DNA from: Sporomusaceae bacterium
GTDB lineage: Bacteria > Bacillota > Negativicutes > UBA1444
Length of the DNA: 64,000 nt
Reading direction: 5' to 3'
Assembly: GCA_018434355.1 (NCBI GenBank)
Contig: JAHDPL010000025.1
Span: 50,877-114,876 of the forward strand
Below the pieces are notes generated by a model that did no database searches, was not told the origin of the DNA, and saw nothing but the letters and a program-made list of their open reading frames with translations. The number at the start of each line of letters is the position of its first letter. Within the stretch, counting starts at the first letter, position 1. This document shows positions 1 through 9,858 of this stretch, in pieces. A program made the translations under genes and the position numbers.

Positions 1-2805
1 TTCCGTGCCATCGTGGTTATAGGTCATCCAGTGCGACATGCTGAGCATCATCGGGATTCCCCGGCCCATCGACGCATCTTCGCCAAACGAAAACAAATCA
101 TCGGGATTTGCCCGCAGACGCCGCAACATCGCGTTGCCGGCAAAGCCGATCCGGCTGGTCTTCACTCTCACGACGAACCGGTTACCAAACCGGTTGAACT
201 TTAGGCCGGCCTTTTGGCTGCGGGCTTTGCCGTCCCGGCATTCCAAGGCATTGGCGATCGCTTCGTTGACAGCCACTTCCTGCAAGGAATGCGGCGAACC
301 GGTGACTTCGGCGATGACCTTGGCCACTTCTCCCTTCAACCGGCGATAATCGTCGAACCCATTGAGTTTAAGATGTTTCGGCCAGTGTTCCATCCTCAGC
401 GAATTCGGCAACGTCTTAACATGAATGCAAACGGCCGCGATATCGTCTTTGCCTTTTATCCCCTCGGCGCCTTGCGAAATCAGTTCACAAATCTGCTCGC
501 ATGTTTCAACCGGAGACCCTGATAATTCCAGTACAGCCGCTTCCAGTCCATCGGTCGCAAAACAGAGCCGGTCTCCCGCTACCAGAGGTAGTGACTGCAA
601 CAAGTACTGCTGCTCTTCATCAATTCCCAGATAGAGGCCCGGAACCTCCATCGCGCCCTGCCGAACCGACATGTCGGCCCAGAAACGGGTGATGCCGGCG
701 CCGACGTAGCGTAACTGCTGGATTTGCAAGTCAACCTCAAAAGCAATCACCGCCGCAAATGCATCCGCTTCAAAATGCAGACACACCTGCCGGTTGAGCC
801 AACTCATTTGTTCGGCCAGCGAGGCGTCCTGTTCCGCCACTTCATGCAGCAACACTTTTAGCGTCGAGGTATAGAGCGCCGTCGTCAGGCCGTGTCCCGG
901 CACATCGACCAGATATCCGCGCAAAAGCTGCCCTTCGTTCAGCCACACCAAATGGTATAAGTCGCCGCTGATCTCAGCCAAGGATTGAAATGCGGTGTTG
1001 ACCTCGAGGTAGGGGGATTCGTGCAGAGAAGACAGCTGGGCCCGCTGAATCCGCTTGGCAATCGCCGCATCTTGTTTTTGCGCCTTTTCTTGCTGAATTT
1101 GCGCCGCAATGTTACGATAGCTCACGACAATAAGGTTTTGGTTCTGGTGAGTGATGATGATTGCGCTGCGCTCCATGAATAGAGCAGAGCCGTTTTTGTG
1201 GCGGAAGCGCCTGCGTTCCACCGGCAAGAAGCCTTGTCTGAACAGAAGTGAATCGTAATCCACTTGGCTTTCAGTTCCATCAAAGAGGATACAGTCTCTA
1301 TACAAAGGGGCATCGTCCGGCAAACTGAAGCCGAACCATTCAGTAAAGCGCCTATTGACTTCGACAATTTCCCAATTTGCAGGGTCGATCAGCGCGACCG
1401 CTTCAAAGGCTTGCTCAATCACTGCCTTGTATTTTTCCCGGCTGTCCCGAAGCGCTTGTTCGGACTGTTTTAACGCATCCGCCGCCTTCTTTTCCGCGTC
1501 AATGTCGGTCAAGGCCCCGATCATACGCATCACGTTGCCGGAGTGGTCCAGCAACACCTTGCCCCGGCTGCGCACCCATTTGTACGAGCCGTCTTTGCAG
1601 CGAAGCCGCTGCGTTTCATTATAGTGCGGCGAACGACCCGCTTTATGGTCCTCGATGGCTTGCTGCACCCGGGCGAGGTCATCCGGATGGCAACGCGACA
1701 CCCACTCTTCGCGGGTATCGCCGATTTCCTCAGGTTTGAACCCCACGATTTCCTTGCAGCGATCCGAATAATAGATCCGGTCGGTACGGGCGTCCCAGTC
1801 CCATACCCCGTCGTTCACCCCTTCGACGACCAATTTCCAGCGTTCGTCCTTTTGCCGCTGCCGAATCGCATGGAGCAGAGAAAAACCGGTCAGCAACAGC
1901 ACCAGAATGCTACTGACAATGGCCGCACCTAGATAAAAGGTTCGCCGAGTGTGATACTCGGCAAGCGCAACTGGTGCGGCAATGCCGACCTGGACGACAA
2001 GTGGATAGTCCGGCATCGTGCGGTAACTAAAAAAGCGCGGGGTCCCATAGCGTTTCCCGCTGGACAAAAATCTGCCGATGGCGTTTTCTTTGAGATGCTT
2101 GTTCCAAAAATCGGTTTGCCGCAGATGGGAGCCCACTTCTGAATCATTTTCAAACCAACTGGCCCTTACAATCCCGTCATACCCGACGATTCGCAAAGAT
2201 TGGCCTGGTTGAAAACCCATCGACTGGTAATAGCTTGAAAAATATGCGGACTCTACGGCCATGACTACAACGCCGTCAAAACCACCGTCACGTGCGTTTA
2301 TACGCCGGCTGAGAAGGATGGCGTTTTTGTTTGTGTTGCGTCCAACAATCGGCTCACTGATAAAGGTTGAATACGTATCGGCAGGGATATGAACCCTGAA
2401 ATAGGACCGGTCGCTAAAGGTGGCGCCTGGGGCGCCGGGCATCACACTGGTAACAATCTCGCCTGCCTGGTTCAAAATGAGAATCTGCAGGATTAACGGG
2501 TTGGGCGCCGCACGTCGGATAATCGTTGCGATGGCCGGAGTGACGCCTGCGCGTTCGTATTCTTCCTTGATCAGCATCATCTGCTCTTCCACGGCATGCA
2601 AAGAGCTGCGCACATGCTCCTCGTAGGAGCGAACCAACTGGTCGTTATTCTGTTCGATGTCCCGAACTGTTTCTTGGTATTCCCGAGACACCATCCCGTA
2701 GGTAATCAGCCAAATCGCCAGTAATATCGAAAAACAATAGATGAACTGGGGCGAAGTCGCCCAGGCAAGGAATCGTTTTGGCCGGACAGGCAGTCCAGAC
2801 TCCAT
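1..2805 (-). CDS. Membrane PAS sensor / SpoIIE-type PP2C phosphatase with HATPase domain (partial)
   Basis: The gene is open to the left edge (935 codons visible), with the C-terminus outside the window. Reading the minus strand gives, in order: a membrane segment (about residues 18-36), an extracellular Cache-like sensor (about 45-270), a second membrane segment (about 275-300), two PAS domains (about 310-550), a SpoIIE/RsbU-type PP2C phosphatase (about 565-790), and the start-to-end of an RsbW-like ATPase module finishing with GRGIPMMLSMS. Such proteins sense an extracellular ligand and dephosphorylate an anti-sigma-factor antagonist; the fused kinase-like domain suggests it works on one partner. 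The ATG at 2805 follows no strong ribosome site, but the reading frame is open from there. Its ligand and partner cannot be told from the window. Confidence 0.85.
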   Translation of the reverse strand, partial: MESGLPVRPKRFLAWATSPQFIYCFSILLAIWLITYGMVSREYQETVRDIEQNNDQLVRSYEEHVRSSLHAVEEQMMLIKEEYERAGVTPAIATIIRRAAPNPLILQILILNQAGEIVTSVMPGAPGATFSDRSYFRVHIPADTYSTFISEPIVGRNTNKNAILLSRRINARDGGFDGVVVMAVESAYFSSYYQSMGFQPGQSLRIVGYDGIVRASWFENDSEVGSHLRQTDFWNKHLKENAIGRFLSSGKRYGTPRFFSYRTMPDYPLVVQVGIAAPVALAEYHTRRTFYLGAAIVSSILVLLLTGFSLLHAIRQRQKDERWKLVVEGVNDGVWDWDARTDRIYYSDRCKEIVGFKPEEIGDTREEWVSRCHPDDLARVQQAIEDHKAGRSPHYNETQRLRCKDGSYKWVRSRGKVLLDHSGNVMRMIGALTDIDAEKKAADALKQSEQALRDSREKYKAVIEQAFEAVALIDPANWEIVEVNRRFTEWFGFSLPDDAPLYRDCILFDGTESQVDYDSLLFRQGFLPVERRRFRHKNGSALFMERSAIIITHQNQNLIVVSYRNIAAQIQQEKAQKQDAAIAKRIQRAQLSSLHESPYLEVNTAFQSLAEISGDLYHLVWLNEGQLLRGYLVDVPGHGLTTALYTSTLKVLLHEVAEQDASLAEQMSWLNRQVCLHFEADAFAAVIAFEVDLQIQQLRYVGAGITRFWADMSVRQGAMEVPGLYLGIDEEQQYLLQSLPLVAGDRLCFATDGLEAAVLELSGSPVETCEQICELISQGAEGIKGKDDIAAVCIHVKTLPNSLRMEHWPKHLKLNGFDDYRRLKGEVAKVIAEVTGSPHSLQEVAVNEAIANALECRDGKARSQKAGLKFNRFGNRFVVRVKTSRIGFAGNAMLRRLRANPDDLFSFGEDASMGRGIPMMLSMSHWMTYNHDGTE

Positions 2806-3078
2806 TCAGTAAAACCCCCAGCGCAATAATCTTAGCTGTGATGGATTCATTCAGTCCGCGATCGCATACTGCTTTCAGATAATCCAATAGATACAGGGAG
2901 TTTTTTTAACTATACGTTACTTTGCCAGATTTCTACAATAGAATTGTTAAAACCTTCTTTTTTAGATCGGCGTGCTTCAAAACAATTCTCTCGTTTTATG
3001 CCAAGACCAAGTGACATGAATAAATATTGAATACTATAGTCTGTGGTCAAGGCGTAGGGATTACGTTAATTTTTTACC

Positions 3079-3297
3079 ATGATGGATAAATCTTATGGTA
3101 AAACACTACGCCAAATTCGCAAAGATAAAGGGTTGAGTCAAGAAGAATTGGCTTTCAAAACCAATTTGCACCGCACCTATATCAGTTTGCTGGAGCGTGA
3201 CCAAAAAAGCCCTTCGCTTAGAACAGTTACCACGATAGCCGCCGCAATGGGCTATAGCTTGCTTGAATTCGTTAAAAAAATGGACGAAGCGGACTGA
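3079..3297 (+). CDS. Small XRE-family HTH regulator
   Basis: This 72-residue protein is essentially one Cro/C1-type helix-turn-helix: LRQIRKDKGLSQEELAFKT is helix 1-2 and TYISLLERDQKSPS is the recognition region. It has no ligand or oligomerisation domain. Stand-alone XRE proteins of this size often act as repressors of neighbouring or mobile genes. It is transcribed away from the divergent phosphatase gene, and downstream lies a long non-protein region, so its target is unknown. Confidence 0.85.
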   Translation: MMDKSYGKTLRQIRKDKGLSQEELAFKTNLHRTYISLLERDQKSPSLRTVTTIAAAMGYSLLEFVKKMDEAD

Positions 3298-3445
3298 TGG
3301 TTCCGTCTCATAAACTACTGCTTATAATTCTTGCCTGAACAGAATTTATCCTGCACGGTCTCGAACTGTTTTTGCGGCAGCAAAAAGATAGCCGCCCAAA
3401 CAGAAACAGAGAGATATCACAAAAATTCTGGCAGAGCGGCGAAAA

Positions 3446-4660
3446 CAATTACCCCGGTGGCGCGAGCACGGAGCGGGAAGCCCGCAAGCAAACAAAAAAC
3501 GGGCTGAAGCCCGCGCGCAGCGCCACCCTGCCAATCTGCGAATAACACCCATGCCCCCGCCGACGGGGTCAATTTTCGTTTGCCACTGCAAGAATGTTGC
3601 ACAAAGCGTTTGGCATTTCCCTGTGAGTTGCGGTTTCCGCAGCTGCCCCCGTATTAAAAACAACTTGCCAGATTATCTGCCTGACCTGAGCCGGCAGAGG
3701 CGATCCCGCAGGGTGAGAATCCGTCGTGAACCGCCGCCAGAGCAGCCCAAAGCGTCGGATAGCGCTATTTATGTAGACCCGCAGGGCGCGCAGTGAAACG
3801 AGCGGTAGACGCTTTGCGGACTACTATACATAAATCGCGTTATCGCTGATGCGACGGCGGGGAGTTTGACGAAAACTGGCGTGGCACCGATCGGGCCGCG
3901 ACCGTGACTGATTTTTCAGTTGCGGTGGCGGCTTCTTGCTGCAGTTTTAGGGAAGAGAGAACGACGAGGCGTGATCCGGATCGGCGAGGAACGAAGCCGG
4001 GCCGGTTGACGCCGAAAGACTGACGAACCAGGATGGAAGCCGAGCGCTGCAGGCGCTACCGCGATAATCTTCTTAACCGATCCGGCCACAGGCCGCTCAA
4101 CTGAAAATACCGCTTGGAAAGTGCTTCGGCAGCGACCGCCTCCCGAAGTTTCGGGTGCGGTGGCTGCTTCATTTGCAGTTTGTTTGAGTTGAGAACAACA
4201 GAGGCGATCCGGTTCGGCGCGGCACGAAGCCGGGCCGGGTGACGCCGATGGATCGTGCAAAAACCGTCGGACTAGCGCCGTTCTCCGGGCATGGATGAAC
4301 GCAGGCGGAGACGGAACCGGGAAGGTCGCAGCGAATCGCCGCGCCTGAACCGGTGGAGATGATGCCTGGCGGAATCGATGCCCTCCCCCGGAACGGCGTA
4401 GCCGGGCCGGGATGTCAAGCCGCGACCGTGGCCGACGGGCGCAGGTGGTGAATGCTTGGACGCTGGCAAACGATAGCGCAGACAGCGGACATAGCAGATC
4501 CACATCCGAACGAAGTGAAGGATGCAGCTAAGGACCGGAGCGCCGCGGTGGCGGAAGTGTGCTTCGCTGATGCAGGGCGGCCCGAAGGGCGGTATAACGA
4601 AAGCCCGCCACCATGCGGGTGGCGGGCTGGAGGCCGGACGAGGGACGCGAAGGGGGAGGG
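3446..4660 (+). repeat. Large GC-rich structured repeat element, copy 1
   Basis: No convincing protein is encoded between 3298 and 4827. The stretch is full of short GC hairpins capped by GAA-type loops. A long hairpin has arms at 3753-3775 and 3827-3856, with ATTTATGTA pairing perfectly with TACATAAAT. Two diverged direct repeats follow (about 3915-4040 and 4145-4270), both carrying the core GAAGCCGGGCCGG. The last 280 bases (4380-4660) end in a strong hairpin (AGCCCGCCACC pairing with GGTGGCGGGCT). The same blocks recur in inverted orientation at 15274-15650 and 16340-16830. It could be a large structured RNA gene or a non-autonomous mobile repeat. The strand given is the one on which the blocks are described. 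Confidence 0.6.
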
Positions 4661-4827
4661 GAGTATCGCTGCACAGAGCGAGTCCCTACTGATCCATCAA
4701 ATACCCATCAAATAAAACCCGTTTTGCAAGAATCCCATTATATCGCCATTCGCGAAGTATTTTATCAGCCGCGCGGTCGTTGGTTTCGCCGTTCCATCAA
4801 ATACCCATCAAATAAAAATTGCCATGC

Positions 4828-6294
4828 TTATGCCCAAAAGGGAACATACTGCATCATCTTGCGAGCTGCTGCGTCGTCGTAGGGTTTAATCAATCCGGCA
4901 TCAATCGCTTCTTTGATCATGCGGGACGCGGTGGCGCTGTTGCGTGGTTCGATGCCAAATCGCTCTCGCAAAGTGGTATTGGTCATGAAATCCCTCTGAA
5001 CATATCGCAAGCAAGCATGTTGGTAGCAGGCCCGCGTCCGGTCGTCGCGACTCATTTTGCTCAGCGGACGATGCGAAAACATAGTCACCCGCAGCGATGC
5101 ATTGACTACTTCAAAATCCGGCGCAGGCAACTGATAGGCTTCAGTATGAAAAACAACCTTATCAATCCCGCTGCCACGTTCTTCACAGAAACCGACCCGC
5201 CGCATGAATGACGCCAACGCTTCGTTGCGCGATTTTGGCGGATTATCCAGCATGCGTTCTACGCTAACCAACAAATTGCCGGGGCTGGTAATCTCCATCC
5301 GCTCGGCGAAAATCTCGATCAGCGGCCCGGCGCCGGTAACGAAAAAATCTTGATGAATCAGTGCATTGGCCACGAGCTCACGAACAGCAACTTCCGGATA
5401 CATTGGCACGGATTGCCGGAGAGCCTGCTTGATTACTTCATTTGCCGGCAATAGTGCATTAATATAGGAAATCAGCCCTTCAAATCCGCAGGCATAGCCT
5501 TTGCTGCCGCCTTGCTCCTTCATTGTCTCGATTCGACTGTTTCCCCGATATTGAATGACCCGCACCGCCTTGCGCTGAAGCGCACGGAATTCTTCCAGGC
5601 GCTTGGCAAACAGAATTGCGCCTAGGTTCGTGATGCACCATTGCCCTGAGTCCATGCGGCGAATCAACTGATCTGCTTCCAATGAAGATAAAATTTGCTC
5701 CCGGTTGGCCGGCAGCGGCAATTTTACCAAATCAAAATATGACGGATAGTCGAGCAAACTTAATACTCTTTCCCCTGTAATGTTTTCCGTGGCAGCCATT
5801 TCTTCGAATGGCGTCTGCTCAAATGATCGCCACAAATTTCGTTCGATCTCGGGAAATTCCTTTAAGCGCTTTTTGTATGAGCCAATCCGAATGAACTCTT
5901 GATTCTTAAATTGTACCGGGTGGCGGAAAGCGCGACCAATTTCCAAAATTACGACGCGCTTTTCTTCCATCTGCAAATTGTAAAACCGAAAATCGATTTT
6001 GGGGCGGAGAAAGCGCAGCAGCCAGTTTTCCAGTTCCTCTTCGCCAACTTTTGCGGCAAAAGGGTCAAACGTCGTTCCGACAATATCCTGGCAACCGTCG
6101 CGCACACCCCAGACCAAATAGGCCGAAGACTTATCCGCTAAAACTGCCGAGTTGGCCAGTGCGGAAATGTATTCGCCGATTTCATCCGGATCGCCGTTAT
6201 TCTCTTTAAACTCGACCCAGCCTGTTTCACGAGGCAGCTTGCAAAGCTCATGAACCAGACTGACGAGGGCATCGTGGGGGCGGATTGTAGTCAT
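4828..6294 (-). CDS. AlbA_2 (Schlafen-like) / HATPase_c_4 transcriptional regulator-like protein
   Basis: The 488-residue protein has an N-terminal AlbA_2 domain (about 20-135, with GWVEFKENNG and VWGVRDG), a divergent HATPase_c_4 domain (about 290-385, with VRELVANALIHQDF and EITSPGNL and ERGSGIDKV), and a C-terminal winged helix (about 410-480). Members are usually annotated as ATP-binding proteins or RecG-like putative regulators and are often found beside restriction-modification or other defence genes. Here it lies just downstream of two remnants that look like a decayed type I restriction locus on the same strand. The function is inferred from family architecture only. Confidence 0.8.
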   Translation of the reverse strand: MTTIRPHDALVSLVHELCKLPRETGWVEFKENNGDPDEIGEYISALANSAVLADKSSAYLVWGVRDGCQDIVGTTFDPFAAKVGEEELENWLLRFLRPKIDFRFYNLQMEEKRVVILEIGRAFRHPVQFKNQEFIRIGSYKKRLKEFPEIERNLWRSFEQTPFEEMAATENITGERVLSLLDYPSYFDLVKLPLPANREQILSSLEADQLIRRMDSGQWCITNLGAILFAKRLEEFRALQRKAVRVIQYRGNSRIETMKEQGGSKGYACGFEGLISYINALLPANEVIKQALRQSVPMYPEVAVRELVANALIHQDFFVTGAGPLIEIFAERMEITSPGNLLVSVERMLDNPPKSRNEALASFMRRVGFCEERGSGIDKVVFHTEAYQLPAPDFEVVNASLRVTMFSHRPLSKMSRDDRTRACYQHACLRYVQRDFMTNTTLRERFGIEPRNSATASRMIKEAIDAGLIKPYDDAAARKMMQYVPFWA

Positions 6295-6506
6295 TGGGTC
6301 ACTTCCTTAATCTTTTGTCAACCAATTATTTCAACGGATTGCAAAATTCTCCTGTGAGAAAATGCTATTTGCGTTTATTCTGTTACGTGCCGGACCTCTT
6401 TACCGCCTATTTTTCTTCCGGGTTTGCGCAGCCTCTAGAATCTCTTCGCCTGCCACCTTTGTCAAGTTTGATCATTTTCGTGACGCCAGAAAAATGATCG
6501 TAAGAG

Positions 6507-6554
6507 TTACGAATCAAATTGACGCTGCATTTGCTGAATCAGTTCGGTATTCAT
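6507..6554 (-). pseudogene. Short gene-start remnant with intact ribosome site
   Basis: A good ribosome site (AAAGGAGTGACC) precedes an ATG that opens only 15 codons (MNTELIQQMQRQFDS) before a stop. It lies between the hsdM fragment and the AlbA_2 gene on the same strand, so it is probably the surviving beginning of a deleted gene of that locus. The parent gene is not identifiable from 15 residues, and a leader peptide is possible. Confidence 0.35.
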
Positions 6555-6627
6555 GGAATTGGTCACTCCTTTTCACTCTGATGCAAAAGGGTATCAACAT
6601 TGTTTTTCCCATTGAGAAAAATCGGGA

Positions 6628-6870
6628 TCATTCCAGCCGCCGAATCACGATGATGGGGAGAATGACGCTCTGATATTCATACGCCTTGAATTTGCCGCGC
6701 AGCCGTTCGGCGGATTTCCAAATGTCGCTGGCCAGGTTGTCCAGTTTGGGTTTGTCGATCGAAGATACCATGAAATAATTTCCTCCCGGTAACTTTACGT
6801 GAGCTTTTTCCAATGCTGCAAGCGCCGTTGTCTTGCGGGCCCTTCTCTTGTTTCTCGCTGGCATTTCCAA
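6628..6870 (-). pseudogene. hsdM: Truncated type I restriction methyltransferase HsdM (N-terminus only)
   Basis: Only about 80 codons remain. The segment LASDIWKSAERLRGKFKAYE followed by YQSVILPIIVIRRLE is the characteristic N-terminal helical signature of type I DNA methyltransferases, which normally run to about 500 residues. A stop follows directly after RRLE, and neither the SAM-binding motif nor the NPPY motif is present downstream. The next 300 bases hold only the 15-codon remnant, so the methylase, specificity and nuclease genes have been lost here. The likely start is the in-frame ATG two codons in, after AGGAAATTGGAA. Confidence 0.75.
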
Positions 6871-7079
6871 TTTCCTGCCGATGGAAAAATTAAATCCAGC
6901 GCTTAGCAGCGGGTTGCTCCGAAAAATCCTTTGTCTTTACAAATTTTGCTGGAATAAAGTTGGACTGAGTGGTAATATATTTCTATCAATAGCTATTTTT
7001 TTGTTGACCAAACCGGATTCTTGCAGCTTTCCGGCTGGCTGGCGTCCGGAAATGAATACAGTGGGAAGGGGTTTAGCAC

Positions 7080-8741
7080 ATGACGATCCGCCGCAAAATC
7101 TCGTTGATTTTGGTGATTCTTAGTCTGTTTACCTTTGTTGTCGTAGGCGTGAACCTTTACACGTTTGATGCACTTAAGGGAGATGCGCCATCGATTAATT
7201 TGGCCGGCAGTTTGCGGTTCCGCGCCTATCGGCTGGCATGGCTGGCCGGACAAGCATCAGTTGCGCCAGAGTCCCAGCAGCAGGCGCTGCGCAAGGCGAT
7301 GACCGAAGATTTGGCGACCTATGAAAAAATTATGAACGGGCTGGAAAAAGGCGATGCGACGTTGAAACTCACGCCGATGGACGATGCGGCCAGCCTGTCT
7401 CAACTCAATGCGCTAAAACCGAGCTGGCAAACTTTCCAGGCGGCAATCACCGGCGTAATCGGTTCGCAGCAGGGGCAAGCAGGGCAAATCGCCGGACAAA
7501 TTCACGCAATGGTGCCCGGTTATGTGGCGGAAATGAACAAATTGGTGTTTTTGCTGGATGAGCAGTCGCAGCGCAAGGTAGCTCGGGCGAAAATGGCGGG
7601 CATCGGTTTTCTGCTTGTTTCGATAATTGTTGCGATTGGGGCTTGGCTGATTGTGCGCAATCAGGTACTAAAACCGCTAGCAACGCTGTCGTCCTCCTTT
7701 GCCGCCATTGCCGGCGGAGGTGGCGACCTGACCCAGCGTCTGCCGGTTGGGCGTCAGGATGAAATCGGCATTATCACCGGATATTTCAATGCTTTTGTCG
7801 GCAAACTGCAGGAAATCATCAAGGTTTCCCAAACCACTGCGGTGGAAGTAAAAACGCTGTCGGAAAGTCTTTCGCGCGCCAGCGCAGAAAGCGCCAAAGC
7901 CGTCGAACAAGTTGCCCAGGCGGTATCGGAAGTTGCCGGGCAGGCCACAGACCAAGACAAGGCGATGCAGGATTTCTCCAGTCGCATCGGCACGATCAAT
8001 GCCAGCATGCGACAGATGGCCGGCCATGCACAGAATACGGCCAAGCTGTCGGAGGAATCACAGCAGCAGGCTGACGACGGACGACAGCAGACTCAAACTG
8101 TCGTGACAGAAACGATGGCTCTCAATAAAACTGTCGGCGCAATGAATGAAAACGTGGCAGCCTTAACCAGAAATTCGGCGGATATCAATCAAATCATCGG
8201 TCTGATCAAGCAAATCGCCGGACAGACCAATCTACTCGCGCTAAACGCAGCGATTGAAGCGGCGCGGGCCGGTGAACAGGGTCGCGGCTTTGCCGTGGTA
8301 GCGGAGGAAGTGCGAAAATTAGCCGAGCAAAGCGATGAGGCTGCGAATCAGGTGACGGAAAAAATATCGGCGATTCAAAGCCAGGTATCGGATACGCAAA
8401 ATGCAAATAACCAGGTAGTAACGGAATTGCAACGCATCACCACCGTTGTGTCGGATTTGTCGACGGCTCTGGATGCGATCGTTGGCCGATCAGTTGACAG
8501 TCGCAACGCGGTCGATGAAATCGCCCGGCTCAACGGGCACACTTCCGGTGAGTTTTCCACGTTGGACAGCCGATCGCATGAAGTGGCGGCAGCAGCGCGC
8601 GAAATCGCCGGATTGTCGCAGGATTCGGCAGCCGCGATTGAAGAGCAGACCGCGTCGATCGAGGAATTCACCGCTACGGCGCAGCATCTATCCTCTTTGG
8701 CTCAGGAACTGGAAAAGCAGGTATCCCGTTTCCGGACTTGA
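7080..8741 (+). CDS. Methyl-accepting chemotaxis protein with PilJ-type sensor
   Basis: The 553-residue receptor has two membrane segments (about 8-28 and 172-192) around a PilJ/NarX-type helical sensor that begins with the P-box-like [21 protein letters not shown] domain (about 193-247) and a long cytoplasmic signalling coiled coil follow. The hairpin tip, containing [20 protein letters not shown] and [17 protein letters not shown], contacts CheA and CheW. It is a single gene with a good ribosome site and its own terminator. The ligand is unknown; PilJ-type sensors bind small ligands or surface cues. Confidence 0.93.
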   Translation: MTIRRKISLILVILSLFTFVVVGVNLYTFDALKGDAPSINLAGSLRFRAYRLAWLAGQASVAPESQQQALRKAMTEDLATYEKIMNGLEKGDATLKLTPMDDAASLSQLNALKPSWQTFQAAITGVIGSQQGQAGQIAGQIHAMVPGYVAEMNKLVFLLDEQSQRKVARAKMAGIGFLLVSIIVAIGAWLIVRNQVLKPLATLSSSFAAIAGGGGDLTQRLPVGRQDEIGIITGYFNAFVGKLQEIIKVSQTTAVEVKTLSESLSRASAESAKAVEQVAQAVSEVAGQATDQDKAMQDFSSRIGTINASMRQMAGHAQNTAKLSEESQQQADDGRQQTQTVVTETMALNKTVGAMNENVAALTRNSADINQIIGLIKQIAGQTNLLALNAAIEAARAGEQGRGFAVVAEEVRKLAEQSDEAANQVTEKISAIQSQVSDTQNANNQVVTELQRITTVVSDLSTALDAIVGRSVDSRNAVDEIARLNGHTSGEFSTLDSRSHEVAAAAREIAGLSQDSAAAIEEQTASIEEFTATAQHLSSLAQELEKQVSRFRT

Positions 8742-8774
8742 CGCCTTTTTGCTTACAACACTTTGCGCATAAAA

Positions 8775-8804
8775 AGCCGGGGTTACGAAATTGTAGCCCC
8801 GGCT
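8775..8804. terminator. Bidirectional terminator between chemoreceptor and convergent gene
   Basis: AGCCGGGG and CCCCGGCT form a GC-rich stem flanked by an A run on one side. It sits in the 91-base gap between two convergent genes and can serve both. Confidence 0.8.
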
Positions 8805-8832
8805 CAACTTTATTTTCGCGGTTGTTTCCGCT

Positions 8833-9168
8833 TTATTCCTCTTCATCTTCCTTTAGTTCGATGGTTTCCCCGTCGAGCTTGCCGTTCCAGATTTCCTCGC
8901 GTAGCGCGTCGTCTCCGCCACCCTCGTCTCGGCCTTCCTCCATCGCCAGGATCGCGGCAATCCGGTGGATAATGTCGTGCGCTTCCTCGACCCGTTTTTC
9001 CGCCACCGTGGCGGTCGGTTTCTCCTCGGTTTCGGCCACATCTTCCACCGCGCCGATCACCTGGCCGATCTGGCCGATGCGGCGCTGGGTCAGTTCATCC
9101 TGCGAGGCGACTTCCTCAAAGGCCCCCAGCAGCACCCGGATGATTTTCGTAATATCAGTAAGTAACAT
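8833..9168 (-). CDS. Hypothetical acidic protein
   Basis: This is a 111-residue protein, very acidic at its end (KLDGETIELKEDEEE), with predicted helices in the middle. No domain is recognised. The start is set at the ATG at 9168, because GGAGG overlaps the upstream in-frame ATG (9183) and is correctly spaced for the later one, giving MLLTDITK at the N-terminus. It is the last gene on the minus strand of the phage-like region and may be a structural accessory or host gene. Confidence 0.6.
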   Translation of the reverse strand: MLLTDITKIIRVLLGAFEEVASQDELTQRRIGQIGQVIGAVEDVAETEEKPTATVAEKRVEEAHDIIHRIAAILAMEEGRDEGGGDDALREEIWNGKLDGETIELKEDEEE

Positions 9169-9269
9169 AATATTTTCCTCCATTCATCATTTCTTTTTGT
9201 CCGGCAATGATCCGCCGCCGGTGGCGTTAGTTTGGGTTTGCGAACTTGATAGGCAAAAACTTGATAATT

Positions 9270-9298
9270 GGATCATTGGGGACTGTCCCCAATGATCC
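9270..9298. repeat. REP-like perfect palindrome
   Basis: GGATCATTGGGGA and TCCCCAATGATCC form a perfect 13-bp stem with a 3-base loop (CTG). The core GGGGACTGTCCCC resembles palindromes mobilised by REP-associated tyrosine (RAYT, IS200-like) transposases, although no transposase gene is nearby. It lies 35 bases ahead of a small ferredoxin-like gene. Confidence 0.5.
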
Positions 9299-9332
9299 TG
9301 CATGGTAAAATATCTACCAAGAGGTGGTATAA

Positions 9333-9488
9333 ATGGGTCTTGTCTGCTATTGCAAGAACGTCACGGAGGAAGAAATCATTGACCATGTGGCGATCCGACA
9401 ATGTTGCTCCTCGATCGAGGATATTCAGCGTCACACCGGAGCCAACACCGGCAATCAGTGCAAGAAAATGAATCCCTCCGGTAGCTGA
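9333..9488 (+). CDS. Small BFD-like [2Fe-2S] protein
   Basis: A 51-residue ORF starts at an ATG after GAGGTGG. VCYCKNVTEEEIIDH, an IQRHTGANTG segment and QCKKMNPSG match the BFD-like fold that binds a [2Fe-2S] cluster (bacterioferritin-associated ferredoxin family and fused oxidoreductase domains). The CxC pair and one later cysteine of the usual four-ligand pattern are visible. The position of the last canonical cysteine is Asn, and the protein stops at PSGS, without the Cys-rich tail I would expect. It may be an electron-transfer or iron-mobilising partner, or a slightly truncated copy. Confidence 0.7.
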   Translation: MGLVCYCKNVTEEEIIDHVAIRQCCSSIEDIQRHTGANTGNQCKKMNPSGS

Positions 9489-9661
9489 TGTTCTCCTGAG
9501 GTGCAATCGGTGATTGCCAAAGCTCTCGCGTTGCGAGCCAACCCAACGAAATGAAAAAGACCGGGTTCAAGAGTTGCGCAGGTTGTGATTTTCACTCTAA
9601 TGCATTCTCTTACCCGGTCTTGTTCATCTACCTTCCCCATGCCGGAGTGGTCGTCCAGCCT

Positions 9662-9856
9662 TTACGCCGTCTTTTTTTCGTTTCGCTGCCGCCACTCCCT
9701 ACATTCATTGCAGCGGTTCTGCTGGTCCTCCAGCCGCTGGCAGATAGCCACGGCGGTCTTTTCAAACGCGCCGAGACGATCGTCAAGCTTCACCAAAAGC
9801 CATGCCGAAACGGCAATCGGGAATCCCACCTGCGATACCAGCTGGGCCCAGTCCAT
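9662..9856 (-). CDS. YvrJ family small membrane protein
   Basis: The 64-residue protein MDWAQLVSQVGFPIAVSAWL continues into LLVKLDDRLGAFEKT, matching YvrJ-family proteins, which have one N-terminal membrane helix followed by a charged tail. The ATG lies two bases after the stop of the DUF2922 gene with little ribosome site of its own, so translation is probably coupled. DUF1659, DUF2922 and YvrJ genes commonly travel together in Firmicutes; their function is not established. Confidence 0.75.
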   Translation of the reverse strand: MDWAQLVSQVGFPIAVSAWLLVKLDDRLGAFEKTAVAICQRLEDQQNRCNECREWRQRNEKKTA

Positions 9857-9858
9857 GC

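Noticed and set aside
3446..4040. CRISPR array from repeated short hairpins
   Set aside because: The repeats are irregular in length and spacing, there are no unique spacers of constant size, and no cas gene is near.
3916..4503. A 195-codon minus-strand reading frame within the structured repeat
   Set aside because: Composition is Arg/Pro/Ala-rich shadow-like, there is no ribosome site, and the same blocks recur elsewhere without keeping the frame.
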